A DNA stretch of 64,000 bases from Hemileia vastatrix (Eukaryota; Basidiomycota; Pucciniomycetes; Pucciniales; Zaghouaniaceae), in contig JASXTE010000005.1 of assembly GCA_030280995.1 (NCBI GenBank), forward strand, positions 18,615,501 to 18,679,500, written 5' to 3'. The position numbers and the translations under genes are program-made. The notes beneath the pieces were generated by a model. The model did no database searches, had not been told where the DNA came from, and saw only the letters and a program-made list of their open reading frames with translations. Below are positions 49,283 to 60,550 of this stretch, one piece after another. Each line of letters begins with the position of its first letter. Position 1 is the first letter of the stretch.

Positions 49283-51299
49283 TAATATGATGAAGAATGA
49301 AATTTGATTATCTTTAAATAAACGTACTTAAAATAAATTCCTTTATCATATCCTGGTCTACATCATATTTCAATCAAAATCCCTTCATTCTTGTTTTATT
49401 AGTTAAAGGATTACTAAACAAAGCCATTTTTTGTAAAGTAAAAAAATAATCTGAATAGAAATTAAAATTATGATTGTCTTCTCTATTAAGAGAATAAACT
49501 TAAAAATAAATTGAGTTTTGAAGAAATTACTGACAACCACTATAAATTGATCACCAACATCTTTTGGTGAAATTTGATTTTTTCTGGTAAATTTCTAGTA
49601 TATTTTTTAAAAAAATACTAGTTTTAAAGAAGTTAAAACCAGTAAAGTCATCAATGAAATATTTACATCATTATTTTCTTTCCTTCAAATTTTCCTTATG
49701 ATTTTTTGAAGTTTTTTTGATTTATTGAAAACAAGACTGAAGATAATGGGGAAGGCTACTAAGATGAGAGTGAAGATAGAGAAGATAGTGATGAAGTAAT
49801 GTATTCATCTTTTTTGATTTTAGTGGAAATGATTCTATATTATATAGAAAAGAGAATATATTGTGAAATAAACTTATAACAATAGAATATTTACTTATGT
49901 TAATATAATTGCAAAATGATAAGCCAAATAAAGTTCTAAAACATAAAAAGAAATTAAAGCCAAAACAACCCCAAAGATGCATCAAAATTAAGCCAAAAGT
50001 ATCCTAGAAATCCAAACCAAAATGACCCCAAAAGGGCACCAAATGTGCTTCTAAAAAAATTACACTAACATTGTAGAGAGTTCTAAAGTACTAAGCAGTA
50101 GACACAATGCGATATGGGTTGGTTCTTCTTTTTAATTTATAAAAAGAAGTGCCTGCCACTCTTATTTTTAAAGACCGCGCAATAATGTGTAACACTAATA
50201 TGTGATTAGAAAAATTATAAGTTGAGAAATGAGTTTAAAAGATCGGGAAAAACAAGTATTACTATCTGGATATTTCTACTCTTAACAAGTGCTAATATTC
50301 ACAGCTACTCCATCTTGAAGCGCTCTCTTTGAATATGCCTTATTATAGCAATAAAATAACTCTAATACTAGTCAATCCTACTGAATATATATATTCTATC
50401 TATGTAGCGATCTTTCGCTTATACTATATGAAATACACACACAGACGCACAAATGACAAAAAGACTCAGAAATATCTCTAATATATTCACAAACAAATGA
50501 TTGCAGAAAATCTAATATATTATACTTGACTCCACAATTATTAACTACTTGTTTGTTAACTAATTATTTTTCAATTTTTCTCCTCCTTTTTACTAGATGT
50601 GATACCCTTTTTTATATTTTTCCAGCGCTCAAAACACAGTTCACTAGTGGATCTACAGCGCTGACTCTAGCTCTTCATCAGTAAAACAATAACTAATCTA
50701 TTAGTAAACTACTTACACCGCTTAAAACACACCCTATCCTTACTGACACTAGTATTAACTTGTTTCACTTATACTCCACATGCGCGCTCCTGACTGTACC
50801 TTTGTTTTGTTTCAGCGCTACTTCAAAGTTTGACTCCTTCTAATGCTGATCCTAGTTTCTTTGGCTTTTAACTAATTAACCTCCTATATTACCTGTTTAA
50901 GTAAGTTATCACACTAGCTGCGGTGCAGTATACTTTGCACTTGAGTCTTTCCTTGAGCCATAATTCCTTCCTTAGTGTGTAACACACAATTATTGGAAAA
51001 TACAAATCCATATTGCTCAGCGCTTGCAGTCCTAAATTGATAACACACAATTCCCCATTGTGTGGTGCATCCTGCTGAAAAATACGAGCGCACAGACCCT
51101 GAATCCTCTTCCGCGCTTCTATTTCCCTTTGTTCTTGAAACACACAAATACGTAATATAGTTTAGGACTGCCTACTGTGCTATGAATCCCCTTTGTTCTT
51201 CCTGGACTATGTGAGCTGATTGGTCCAAAAATCAAACTACCTGCAAGGCGCATACCACAACGTATGTTGAAAATGGCACTATAAAAACCTCTTAAGGAA
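49283..51299. other. Long interval without a recognised gene
   Basis: 49280-50050 is AT-rich with CCAAAA-type low-complexity words around 49920-50030. A 9-bp inverted repeat (CTTCTTTTT and AAAAAGAAG) lies at about 50128-50153. From 50600 to 51300 the sequence is less AT-rich with several AGCGCT words. Open frames on the - strand at 50889-51424 overlap one another and show no known domain. Confidence 0.4.
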
Positions 51300-51670
51300 A
51301 TTGATTTTTTAAAATATACCAGTAAACAACAGCAAAATAGACTTACAAAATATACTAAAAATCTTACTAAATAAAAGCAAAATATGCTGCTTAAATACAC
51401 CAGAACATGCCAAAAAAAACACAAAATATGCTTTTAAATGAAAGGAAAATACACTGCTAAACAACAGAAAATGATGCTGCCAAAATACACCAAAAAAACC
51501 CACAAATGCCACTTCTAAAAAAAGCAAAATATGCTTTCAAAATACACCAGAAAAACCCAGAAAACAAAAAAAATATCCCCCCAATATATGCCAAAAACAC
51601 TGCTAAACAACAATAAAATATTCTTCCAAAATATACCTTCAAAATTCATCAAAAATAACATTAAAAACAG
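51300..51670. repeat. Degenerate short tandem repeat
   Basis: Repeated words CAAAATATGCT, AAAATACACCAG and CTGCTAAACAACA at irregular 45-60 base spacing. On the - strand it yields phenylalanine-rich open frames that are by-products of the repeat. Confidence 0.6.
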
Positions 51671-51841
51671 AAAAATATGCCAAACATTCCTCAAAAATTT
51701 TCTGCTAAAAGGATTGAGGGATAGTGAAAACTTAAACAGAAGGAAGTGTAAATTTTTTGAGACATAGGGAGAGTAAATCAATGGAAAAATATGTAATAGG
51801 GAAAAATATGTGATACAAAGTTATGGAAGGAGGAGGGGAAT

Positions 51842-52644
51842 TGTCAAGGTACGCTTTTGGTCTAGAAGATTTGGTATGAAGTTTTACAAGGATTTTAAGG
51901 GTTAAAATGGTTTCTCAACAATTTGGTACGTATTTCTCAATCAAAGATGATTTTATTCAATGATAAGAGGTAAATTTAAAATATCAATATAATCTATAGA
52001 TTAGAATTACATCCTTGTAAATACTAAAGATATAAAATATAAGAGATAAGTGTTATATTGTAGTTGTGGTAATAAAGTAAGGTAATAATGGAATGATTAA
52101 AAAACAACAAAAAGAGAGGCCTTATATAGGCAAAGGAGGGACAAGGCACGGCAATCAAATTATGAAAATAGTAGTATGAGAGAGAGAAAAAGAATATTCC
52201 AGAAGGATTATTTTCAAATAATAAAATTGTTCTAAAAAGAAGGCGTCAAAAAGATGTATTTACAGAGTATGTCAGAAATACATCAATTTATTTAATATTT
52301 ACTGTAGAAGTCAATTCTAAATAAGAAATTTGAATTTTTTGTATATATTTAATATTATTTGAATATTAAAATCTTATTTTAATTTAAAATCTATTTTTAA
52401 TATAAATCTTTATTTCTTCCAACCTTTCAAATGAGCACGGTGTTAGAGAAAAAATATAAGGGACAATTTTATATTTTAATTTTAATTATTCATTTAATTT
52501 TATCATTCTGTAATTAGTTAATTTATTATAAGTAATTTTAATGTAACTAATTTATAATTAAATAATAATTAAAATGATAAGGTGCGGCTTCATCCAGTAA
52601 ATAATTAATTATTTCACTGGGTAAGTCTAGTAGCCTGGCTGACA
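51842..52644 (-). repeat. Solo LTR of the A family, perfect target duplication
   Basis: 803 bp, TGTCAAGGTACGCTTTTGG to CCTGGCTGACA, closest to the 5' LTR of element A. Flanked by GGAAT on both sides (51837-51841, 52645-52649). Confidence 0.93.
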
Positions 52645-52829
52645 GGAATAAATGGATTCAGTAAACCAAATATTTTCATTTCAAATTCAAAATGACTAGT
52701 GAAAATGTGCAATTTGAGGCTATGGAGAGGGGGGAAAATGAATATAATTAACAAAAATAATATTTTTGTTGCAAATATGGGCCAACCATTACATAGCAGA
52801 ACCAATTATTCAATTAAAAAAGTCTATTG

Positions 52830-54458
52830 ATTTTTTTATTTCCTCATAACATTGGCCATTTTTTATATATTCAATTATGAATTGTTTTTTTTTAGAATTT
52901 CTTCCTTTTCCAATTCATAATTTTCAATTTCTCTTTGAACTTCACAGCCTTTTGTTTTCTCTGATAAAAACTGAACTATTTTCATCTCTGCCTCAAATGG
53001 AGCCTTTTCAAAATCTGATTGATGCAGAAACTTTTTTCCTCCAACTCTAAGGCCTGTTGATCTTTCATTAGAAAATGATTGAACCTCATATTCTTAAATT
53101 TAAATGCATCTTTTTAAATATAAGACTTTGCTTACAGAAAATACATAATGAAAAGATTAATAATTATTTTATTGAAGAAGAAATATTGTGAACCATTCTT
53201 ACTATGATCTTTTTCTCAAAATAATCCTCAAGAGATCTTAAAGAGATGGTCAAATTATTACCACAATTTAAAAGATGGTTCTGGCTTATTTAAGTTGAAG
53301 CTTGATGCTTTATTTTTGATCTTGAGCTTGAAAGGTTTGGAGGTTTATCTAAGGCATCTTTTAATTCAGGATTTTTGTGGCTGAAGTTTTTATTTTTTTT
53401 TTTTGAAATTTAAGTTTGAGTAAGAGACCAGACAAGAATGAATAAGTAATTTAGCAAAGAATATATGAAAAAAGAGAAATTAAAAAAACATCAAAAAATT
53501 GGGGCTGATCTGTTCTGAAATAACTTTTCTGCTTGATAGTCAGGATCATCTTCAGCTGAACTATTTTAAGAAGCTTCAGGGTATTAATGTCCTTGAAGTA
53601 CAGGTGTTTTGGAAGGTTTATTGTTTGGTTAACATCAAGAGTGTATATCCTTACTAGTATCATGTAGAAACCAAGGGTTAAAATAAACTTGGGAGCCCAA
53701 AAGCATATCAATTGTCTCATAAAATGGACACAAGACATTCAAATTTTCTAAAACAGTAGGAATTTTATTCTTTGAATAATGATAATCAATACCAAAACCA
53801 GTGGAAGTGACAGGGAAAGGAGATTTTTTATATTTTCATTGATAATTTTAAAATCTCTTCTTCATTTTCTTAGGGTTGACTTCAATTCTCCCTTTTGTTT
53901 TCCTCTTTACTTTATTTACCATCAACAAAAAGCTTTAAGCACTGAAAAAGATGGACATCCAATATTAGTGGAGCTCTCACATACAAAAAATTCATTGTAA
54001 TTTTATTTAGTTTTGAGGAAGTTTATGATGATGTGATAATTTTTCTTTTTAAGCTGTCCAGACTTTAATTTTTCAGTTGAGGGGCTTTCTTTACAAGGGG
54101 ACTATTGTGGTGAAGCATTCTTTTAGCTTCTCTTATGAGTGTTAGACTATCTGGTGGGAATTTTGAAACCAGAATTTCACAAGAAAAAAGATCTAAAGGT
54201 TTAAAAAATAAATAAATAAGGGAGACATTCCTGGCTAAAATGTTCCAATAAAATGTTGCAAATTTCTGTGAGGGGTGTGAACCCTGAATTTTTGGGTAGG
54301 GAGAGATCTCTGTGTGTCACATGTGACAGAGATGAGGTTAGCAATGAAGGCAGGTTGTGGCTATCATGTGGCTGTGAAAAAAACTGGGAAAATAATGCTT
54401 ATTTTTTTTGAAATCTGGACTTAAGTTAAGTGTAAATTTTACAGACCTGACACCCTCT
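52830..54458 (-). mobile_element. Myb-type TIR element, copy 3 (left end lost)
   Basis: In element sense the right end is AGAGGGTGTCAGG at 54458. Running leftward come the terminal dyad region, the Myb-like part (53960-53760), a middle part matching 55430-55520, and a charged C-terminal part near 53000-52880 reading FEAEMKIVQFLSEKTKGC-like sequence. Frameshifted and stop-containing. The far end with AGGGGAGGGTATTG is missing. Confidence 0.65.
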
Positions 54459-54561
54459 AATTTAGTCAGAGATGGGAACCCACTAGAAGGCTTCAGTTCT
54501 ATTTTTCTGGTCATGGTGTGGCTGGTTTCTGTATGAAATAGTGACAAAAAATAAATTTAAT

Positions 54562-56495
54562 AGGGGTGTCAGTTCTGGCAAATCCACACTTAAGTTTTTA
54601 AAAAAATTCACTTATTTCAAAAATGGGTGTCAGTTATGAATTTAAATCAGTATTTTTTTCCCAATTTATTTTTCACAGCCATATTTTGGCCACATCATCC
54701 TTCCTTGGCCACCCCATCCCTGTCACATGAGACATGCAGACCTCCATCTCCTCATCGATCCTTGGCACACACTCCTCACTGAGATTTGAAACACTTTATT
54801 GAAACATTTTAATCAGGAATTTTTTTCCTTCTTTTTTTATATTTTCAACCTCTTAACATCCTTTCTTGTAACAGTCCAGTTTATAATTCCTCCCAGAAAA
54901 CTAACACTCAAAATGAAACTCAAAAATTCTTCATCACAAAGCTCTTACCATTATGCAAGCCCCTCAACTGAGAAATCAAAGTCTGGACAGCTATAAAAGG
55001 AAGATTATCTCATCATCATAAACTTCCTCAAAATTAAATCAAATTATGATGCATTTTTTGGATGTGAGAATTACACCTTCATTAAAGGTCAATGGCTTCT
55101 TGTTAAAGGCAATTGAAGTAAAAAAGAAAACAAAAGGGAGAATCAACATCAATCCTAAGTAAATGAAGGAGAGGTTCAAAAGTTATCAATCTAAATATAA
55201 AAAGGCTTATTTCTCTTCCACTTCCACTGGCTTTAAAATTGATGATGTTGATTTGTAAATTAGAATAACTACTGTTTCTGAAAAGCTCAATGTCATGTGT
55301 CTTTTCTATGAGGAGATGGATAATCTCTTCAGCTTCCAAGTTGATTTCAACCCTTGTTTTATACACAATACTACTAAGGATATTCCCTCCAGATTTAAAC
55401 CATCAAATAATCCTCCTGAAACACCTGTATTTCAATAAAATCAATCCCCTCTAGCATCTAACCATAGCTCAGCTGAAGATGATCTTGACTATCAAGCAGA
55501 ACAATTATTTTGGAGTAGATCCGAGTCCTCAAAGCCCCAAAATTTTAATGTATTTTTACTTTCTCTTTTTTCTTCAATTATTTGCTAAATTTCTCACTTT
55601 TACTTTTCTAGTCTCTTACTACTAAAACTCAATAACAATTCCAGAAATAACAATCCAGCTTTGCAAGCTGCTTTAGATGGATATCCTGAATCATCTAGCT
55701 TAAAATCTAAACTAAAGAATCAGGCTTCAACTTCAATGAACTTGAACCATCTTTTAAAATTTGATAACATTTCAACCACCTCTTTGTCCTCCCTTGATGA
55801 TTATTTTGAGAAAAAAAATATAAGTAAGATTCAGTCACTATATAACCTCTTCAATAACATATTTATTTTTTTCTATTCAACTTTCTCAGAAAAATCCTCT
55901 ATTTCAAAAAATGCCCTTGAATTTAGGAAAATTAACTTTGATCATATGCTAATGAAAGTTGAATGGTCTTCAGATTTGAAGTAAATTTTTTTTTGCTTCA
56001 ATCAAATTTTTTAAAGGCTAAATTTGAAGAAGAGAAGATGGAAAGAACTCACATTTTTGTGGAGAAGACAAAAGACAATGACTTTCAAAGAGAAATGGAC
56101 AGTCAATAATTGCAAAAACAAGAGAGTTTTTAAAAAAAGAATTCATTACAGAATGTATAAAAAATGGCCAAACATATGAGAAGATTAAAAAATTACTTAA
56201 ATTTTTCAATTGATTAATTGTTTATTTGGTTAATGGTTGGTGAATGACTTTCATAGTTACTTTTAATCTTATCAAAAATAGTTATATCATTAGATTCTGA
56301 TAACACCATTTGTCCTTACTGGACTCTAAAATATTAAACTTTTGGAATTTCAGATGGTAAAATAAAACTGACGCTTATGCAAAAATCCTCATCACCAACA
56401 TAATTTTATCACATCACCACCAATTTGCATTTATAAATAGATGTAAGTCATCAAAATTCTATATCGTTTTGAAAAATTTTGCAATACCCTCCCCT
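54562..56495 (+). mobile_element. Myb-type TIR element, copy 4 (longest)
   Basis: Left end AGGGGTGTCAGTTCTGG; right end (reverse complement) AGGGGAGGGTATTGC. Opposite orientation to copies 1-3. It carries the fullest version of the coding region. Right-hand 260 bases match the reverse complement of 3010-3240. No transposase, so non-autonomous or a fragment of a larger element. No convincing target duplication. Confidence 0.65.
55080..56210 (+). pseudogene. Myb/SANT-like transposon gene relic
   Basis: Conceptual product: a lysine-rich Myb-like segment (55090-55370; two stops), an acidic SSAEDDLDYQAEQLFW stretch (about 55470), a possible intron at about 55549-55610, then an open part with LQAALDGYPESSSLKSKLK (55650-55984) and a charged tail near 56030-56110 (FEEEKMERTHIFVEKTKD). 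That domain order matches Myb/SANT plus C-terminal coiled-coil proteins of rust transposons as I recall them. Broken by several stops and thus inactive. Copies at 3239-3562 and 52830-53960. Confidence 0.5.
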
Positions 56496-56511
56496 GAATT
56501 TTATTTAAGCA

Positions 56512-56588
56512 AGGGGCGGGTATCACCAAATTTTTTTAACTCATCAATTTTGCATGTCAGATTTGAAAATTTGGCAATACCCTCCCCT
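56512..56588. mobile_element. 77-bp palindromic MITE, copy 2
   Basis: Ends AGGGGCGGGTATCACCAAAT and (reverse complement) AGGGGAGGGTATTGCCAAAT, 17 of 20 identical over the part shown. Inverted copy of 1861-1936. Flanked by similar words ATTTTATTTAAG and ATTTTATTGAAG. Confidence 0.65.
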
Positions 56589-57000
56589 GCATTTTATTGA
56601 AGTAAGGATTGAAAATCACCAATATTTAAATTAATTCCATAAATTAATAAATTAATAAATAAGATAAAACAAATTAACTAGTTTTAAAGTAATGAAAATT
56701 CCTCAACCCAAAATGTGGACCAAGTCTAGAAAATAAGGTCAGGACTTTCCACAGGTATAGGCATAAGGAACTCCATGAAAAAATTTAATTTTATCATGAT
56801 TACTGTTTATACAACACAAGTTTGTTGGCTCATTACTTTAGTTTATTAATTGAAATATCAGATTTAATTATTAAAAATTTATGAAAGAATAAAAAATATT
56901 TGATGGCTTTACAAATCCTCATACTTTTTTGATCTGCCTAAATTTTTATTTAATTTATTACTTTTATCTTCTTTTTCTACGTTGTTTATCCTTTAGAAGG
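56589..57000. repeat. Repeat block, inverted copy of 1441-1860
   Basis: Moderately diverged reverse complement of 1441-1860. Lies directly downstream of the oxygenase pseudogene stop. Confidence 0.7.
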
Positions 57001-57014
57001 GGCATCCATAATGA

Positions 57015-57870
57015 TTAATGTTTTGAAAAGATTCTAAGCCTGGAGGAGCTTTTTGTTTCTTGTTTATTTTCATGAGAAGATTTGCAAACTGATTCAATGA
57101 TTCCATTTCCTAATCCAAAATGAATTATAAACCTAGGATCTGTGAAATATAAACCATGTACTTTTATTTTAGCAAGTGAAGGAATAGGTTGTCCAGTAAT
57201 AGGATTGATATATAAAAAGATCCTTAAAGTAAGATTATTGGAATCATATGAATTGATATGTATCTTGTTATGAAATCCAGAATGAGTAATTATAAAATTT
57301 GAAAAAAATAGATACTCATCACTAATTTGTTCCCATTCAGGGTCACACCAATTTGGAATTCCAACTCTGGTTGCAAGATTGTGATTTTTTGAGAAGCTTT
57401 ATTATAGAGTTTTTAAGTCAAAGAGAAAGAGAATAATTAAAGGAAGGTAAAGAGTCCCATTTTTGAAAATCATTATCTATTTTCAATTTAGTTAAATTTC
57501 TGAGCAAAGAATACATACCTATAGAATTAAAATGAATGAACTATATTAAGAATTAAAAATTAAAAATTATTATACTTACCAAGAGAATAACCTTTAATAA
57601 ATCTTGGTTTCCCTCCAAAAACAATAATGATACCACCAAACAAATTCTTGTTCAATATTGGTAAGTGAACTAAAGCCATTTGAAATAGTGTAATAATGAG
57701 ATCAGATATTTGAATAAAGGATTCATCTTTAACTACATAAAATGAATGGTTTTTGTAAATAAATTAAGGTTTAAAAGTATTACTGATTACAGCCTTAACT
57801 TCATCACCTCCTAATTTTTTTAGATATTAGATATCTTCAGATAAATTCTTGGAATATTTATTTTTTTATC
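57015..57870 (-). pseudogene. Tet-like 2OG-Fe(II) oxygenase relic
   Basis: Reading leftward: an N-terminal exon fragment with LGGDEVKAVISNTF and FGGKPRFIKGYSLG (about 57850-57580, two in-frame stops), a plausible intron 57579-57519 with GTAAGT donor and TATAG acceptor, then MYSLLRNLTKL, one frameshift near 57400, and a clean block with GIPNWCDPEWEQISDEYL, SNFIITHSGFHNKIH and YINPITGQPIP, ending in TAA at 57015. The FHNK-x-H block and the downstream glycine-rich strand resemble the Tet-like oxygenase family that is expanded in basidiomycetes and carried by KDZ-type transposons. Where the family usually has HxD, this reads HIN. Frameshift and stops make it dead. The family call comes from motif memory only. 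Confidence 0.65.
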
Positions 57871-58440
57871 AAATTCAGTTTTATAATACTTGATGTTTGA
57901 TATATGGCCAAATAAAATATTCAAGTATATTGTTTTTTGTAATTCTTTTTTTTTGATAAGATTAATCATCATTTTTTATGTTTGAAGGTTTTGAAGAAGA
58001 TTTAATTGAAGTAAAAATTGAAGAAGATGATAAATAAGATAATGATGAAGATAGACCTGCAAGGCTTGAATCAGAAGAAACAGATTTTATTTTTCAGAAC
58101 TTATTTTGGACAAATTTTCTGAAATTTTTTTTATTAATGAAATTAAGTAGAAATTGAAGAAGATGATAAAGAAGATAAAAATGAACATATTGGTGTAAGT
58201 CTTGAATCAGAAGAAAAAGACATTTTTTTTCTGAAAAAATTTTTAGTGGTCAAAAAAACATCTAATTTTTATTAAAAAATTATTAAAAACTAACAAAATT
58301 TAAATTCAAAAAACCTTAAAGACTTTCTTCAAATAATTAATAAGAGTAATTATTACTTTAATTCAATTTGATGTGTTTTTTTCTTTGTTAACTCTGTGAA
58401 AAAAACAAAAAAATAAAAATAAATGTTAATAAAATGTTTC
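57871..58440. repeat. Acidic-word direct repeat in otherwise plain sequence
   Basis: Two diverged copies of a roughly 70-base segment at about 58015-58085 and 58153-58220, sharing ATTGAAGAAGATGATAAA and CTTGAATCAGAAGAA. In + reading they give Glu/Asp-rich peptides with stops between. It may be the 5' end of the oxygenase transposon. The rest, to 58440, shows nothing I can name. Confidence 0.5.
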
Positions 58441-59284
58441 TGTCAATTTTTTAATTGCACCCTCATTGGTCTTTCACACACCACATGACACTCAAGGAAA
58501 AATTAGCTCATTAAATCAATAATACAAAAGTCTAAATCCATACTCAAAGCGCAGAAAACAATTCTACATAGCAACTTCCACTTTCCTTTGTGTACTCACT
58601 ATTCAACCACACTAGTCTAAACTTTAAATCTAAATTAGTCAATCTCTCAATAGTGTGTTGTAGTCTTTTACTCAATAAGCAAAACACAGCGCAACAGTTA
58701 ATGTAATAGTCCTCTAAAAGGTTTATTAAGTATCTTTGGGTTATTAAAAGGAGTAGTGAGAATGGACAGGATGGTTAGTGGAGGATTAAAGGGTTAACGG
58801 ATGTTAGTGAGGAGGTTCCAGGTGTAACGGGTGTAATTTTGGTGGTCTGTGGGGTGCGGAATAATGGATGGGTATGAGGTCAATGCGAGGAGGAGTAATG
58901 GATATAAAAGGGGTTGGATTGTGGTTTGATATTCCTTTAGAATTAAGTTATAAAACATATATATAGTTAATAGTGGTAAAGCTTCAGGTTAAATCATTAT
59001 TATTGTATCTTTCATTATTTTTCTCAGTAATCATTTCTAAATCCTAAATCTTTGATTATTGAGTTTCCAACCCTTTGTGAGATCTTAAAGAATATTAATA
59101 TTACCTTTAAATTATTATATTAGAATCCTTATCAAACATATCTCAAAGCAGTAGCTCTTCCTTCGATTCATCTTCAAATCACTTCCTCGAACATTTCCAC
59201 TGTGCTTCAAAGAAGTTTATAAACTACTCTCCTCATCTCACTTCCAGGAACACCCTTGACCTTGTGCTTAGGTTGTCCGGTGAC
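58441..59284 (+). repeat. 5' LTR of element G (inferred)
   Basis: Begins TGTCAATTTTTTAATTGCAC and ends GTCCGGTGACA, the TGTCA...TGACA form used by the other elements here. TATAAAAG at 58903-58910 fits a promoter. The 3' LTR lies outside the window, so the boundaries are unconfirmed. Confidence 0.6.
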
Positions 59285-59362
59285 AGTTTAATTAAATTCT
59301 CTGTAGTTCTGATTCTTTGGCACTACTAAGTCCTTTTTTTCAGGTTTTTAAATTCTTTAAAA

Positions 59363-60550
59363 ATGGCACCTGTTCAACGCACTCCTCCTACTGGTGCTAC
59401 TACTAGGGCTTGCGCCAGAGGCAGGCCAACAGCCACACGGCCTGTTTCCCACACTCACTCCCTGGAATCTCTCGACCTTAGGGAATGGGGACACTCAGTC
59501 CAATCTGTAGAAGACATCCCCCAGGATTTTGATGATTCTAGCGAGGAAGAAAAAGGAGAGGATACAATGCATGAGGCATTATCTGCCCCTGCTACTCACC
59601 CTTCTGGTCAACCTTTGGAGCCTGGACCATCAAGTTCTCTGGAAGACTTCATGAGACTTTTCATGAAAACCCTTTCCAATCCAACATCTTTGGAGGGATC
59701 TAAATTCAAAACTCCTTCCATGAAATCTCCTGATAAATTTGATGGAGAACATCCAGACAGATTGCGCCCCTTCTTGAAAACCTGCAAGCTCCTGTTCCAT
59801 AACAACCCTCAAACCTTCAACAACGACCAATCAAAGGTTGTTTACGCTTCTTCATTCCTAGCCGGAAAAGCAGCAAGATGGTTTGAACCTTATCTTCTCA
59901 TGCTCTCTTTGACAGAAACCCACTTACTCATTAATAACTGGGAAAAGTTCAAAGATCAACTCTTTATGTTGTTTGGTGACCCTAATGAAACTGACAACGC
60001 GTAAATTGAACTTGATTTCCTTAGCATGAGTGATAATGGTAAAGCCTCTGAATATATCTCAAACTTCAGAGCACTTCAAACTCGAGTAGGTTGGAATGAC
60101 TCTTCCCTCAAGTATCATTTCAAAAAGGGACCTCCTTCGAGGATTCTGGATCAATTAAATCTTCATGGTCAGAAGATGACTACTTTAACGGATTTAATGG
60201 ATCAAACCCTTGAAATCAACAGCATTTACCAAGGACGACTACAACATTGTTAATACACCAACAAATCTCAAGGCATAAATTTTAAATTGGGACCTTTTTC
60301 ACACCCACGGACAACTCAATCCTCCTCAAATCAATCCAAACCCAATAAGGCAAAGGATAAACCTCGACCAAAAGGCTCGACCCCAGGAAATATCAGTAAA
60401 GTACTGGATCCGAAAGGGGAACTTAAAGAAGCTGAGAGGAATAGACGAGCAGATAATGGTTTATGTATGTATTGTGGGGGTAAGCACAAGCTAGAAGATT
60501 GTGTAAAGTTGAAAGAAAGAGAAGGTACTAGTTCAAGATTAAAAAACTAG
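59363..60550 (+). pseudogene. Gag of element G
   Basis: One frame from ATG 59363 to TAG 60548-60550, broken by TAA at 60002 and 60251. The first 100 residues are low-complexity and acidic; then the Gag core (FDGEHPDRLRPFLKTCK, AARWFEPYL, FKDQLFMLFGDPNE). Near the C-terminus CMYCGGKHKLEDC is a zinc knuckle with one residue fewer than the usual CX2CX4HX4C. Packages genomic RNA. The frame ends in LKN-stop encoded by a slippery sequence, and Pol follows in the -1 frame. Higher GC than the A-E elements and no sequence match to them: a different Ty3 lineage. Confidence 0.88.
60541..60547 (+). promoter_or_regulatory. -1 ribosomal frameshift heptamer A AAA AAC
   Basis: Gag codons TTA AAA AAC TAG place the heptamer A-AAA-AAC exactly in register, immediately before the stop. 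Pol is open in the -1 frame from here (KKLVDSLLVCKAN). Confidence 0.75.

Noticed and set aside
51119..51781. Overlapping phenylalanine-rich ORFs on the - strand
   Set aside because: Products of a degenerate tandem repeat; no conserved domain and several frames open at once.
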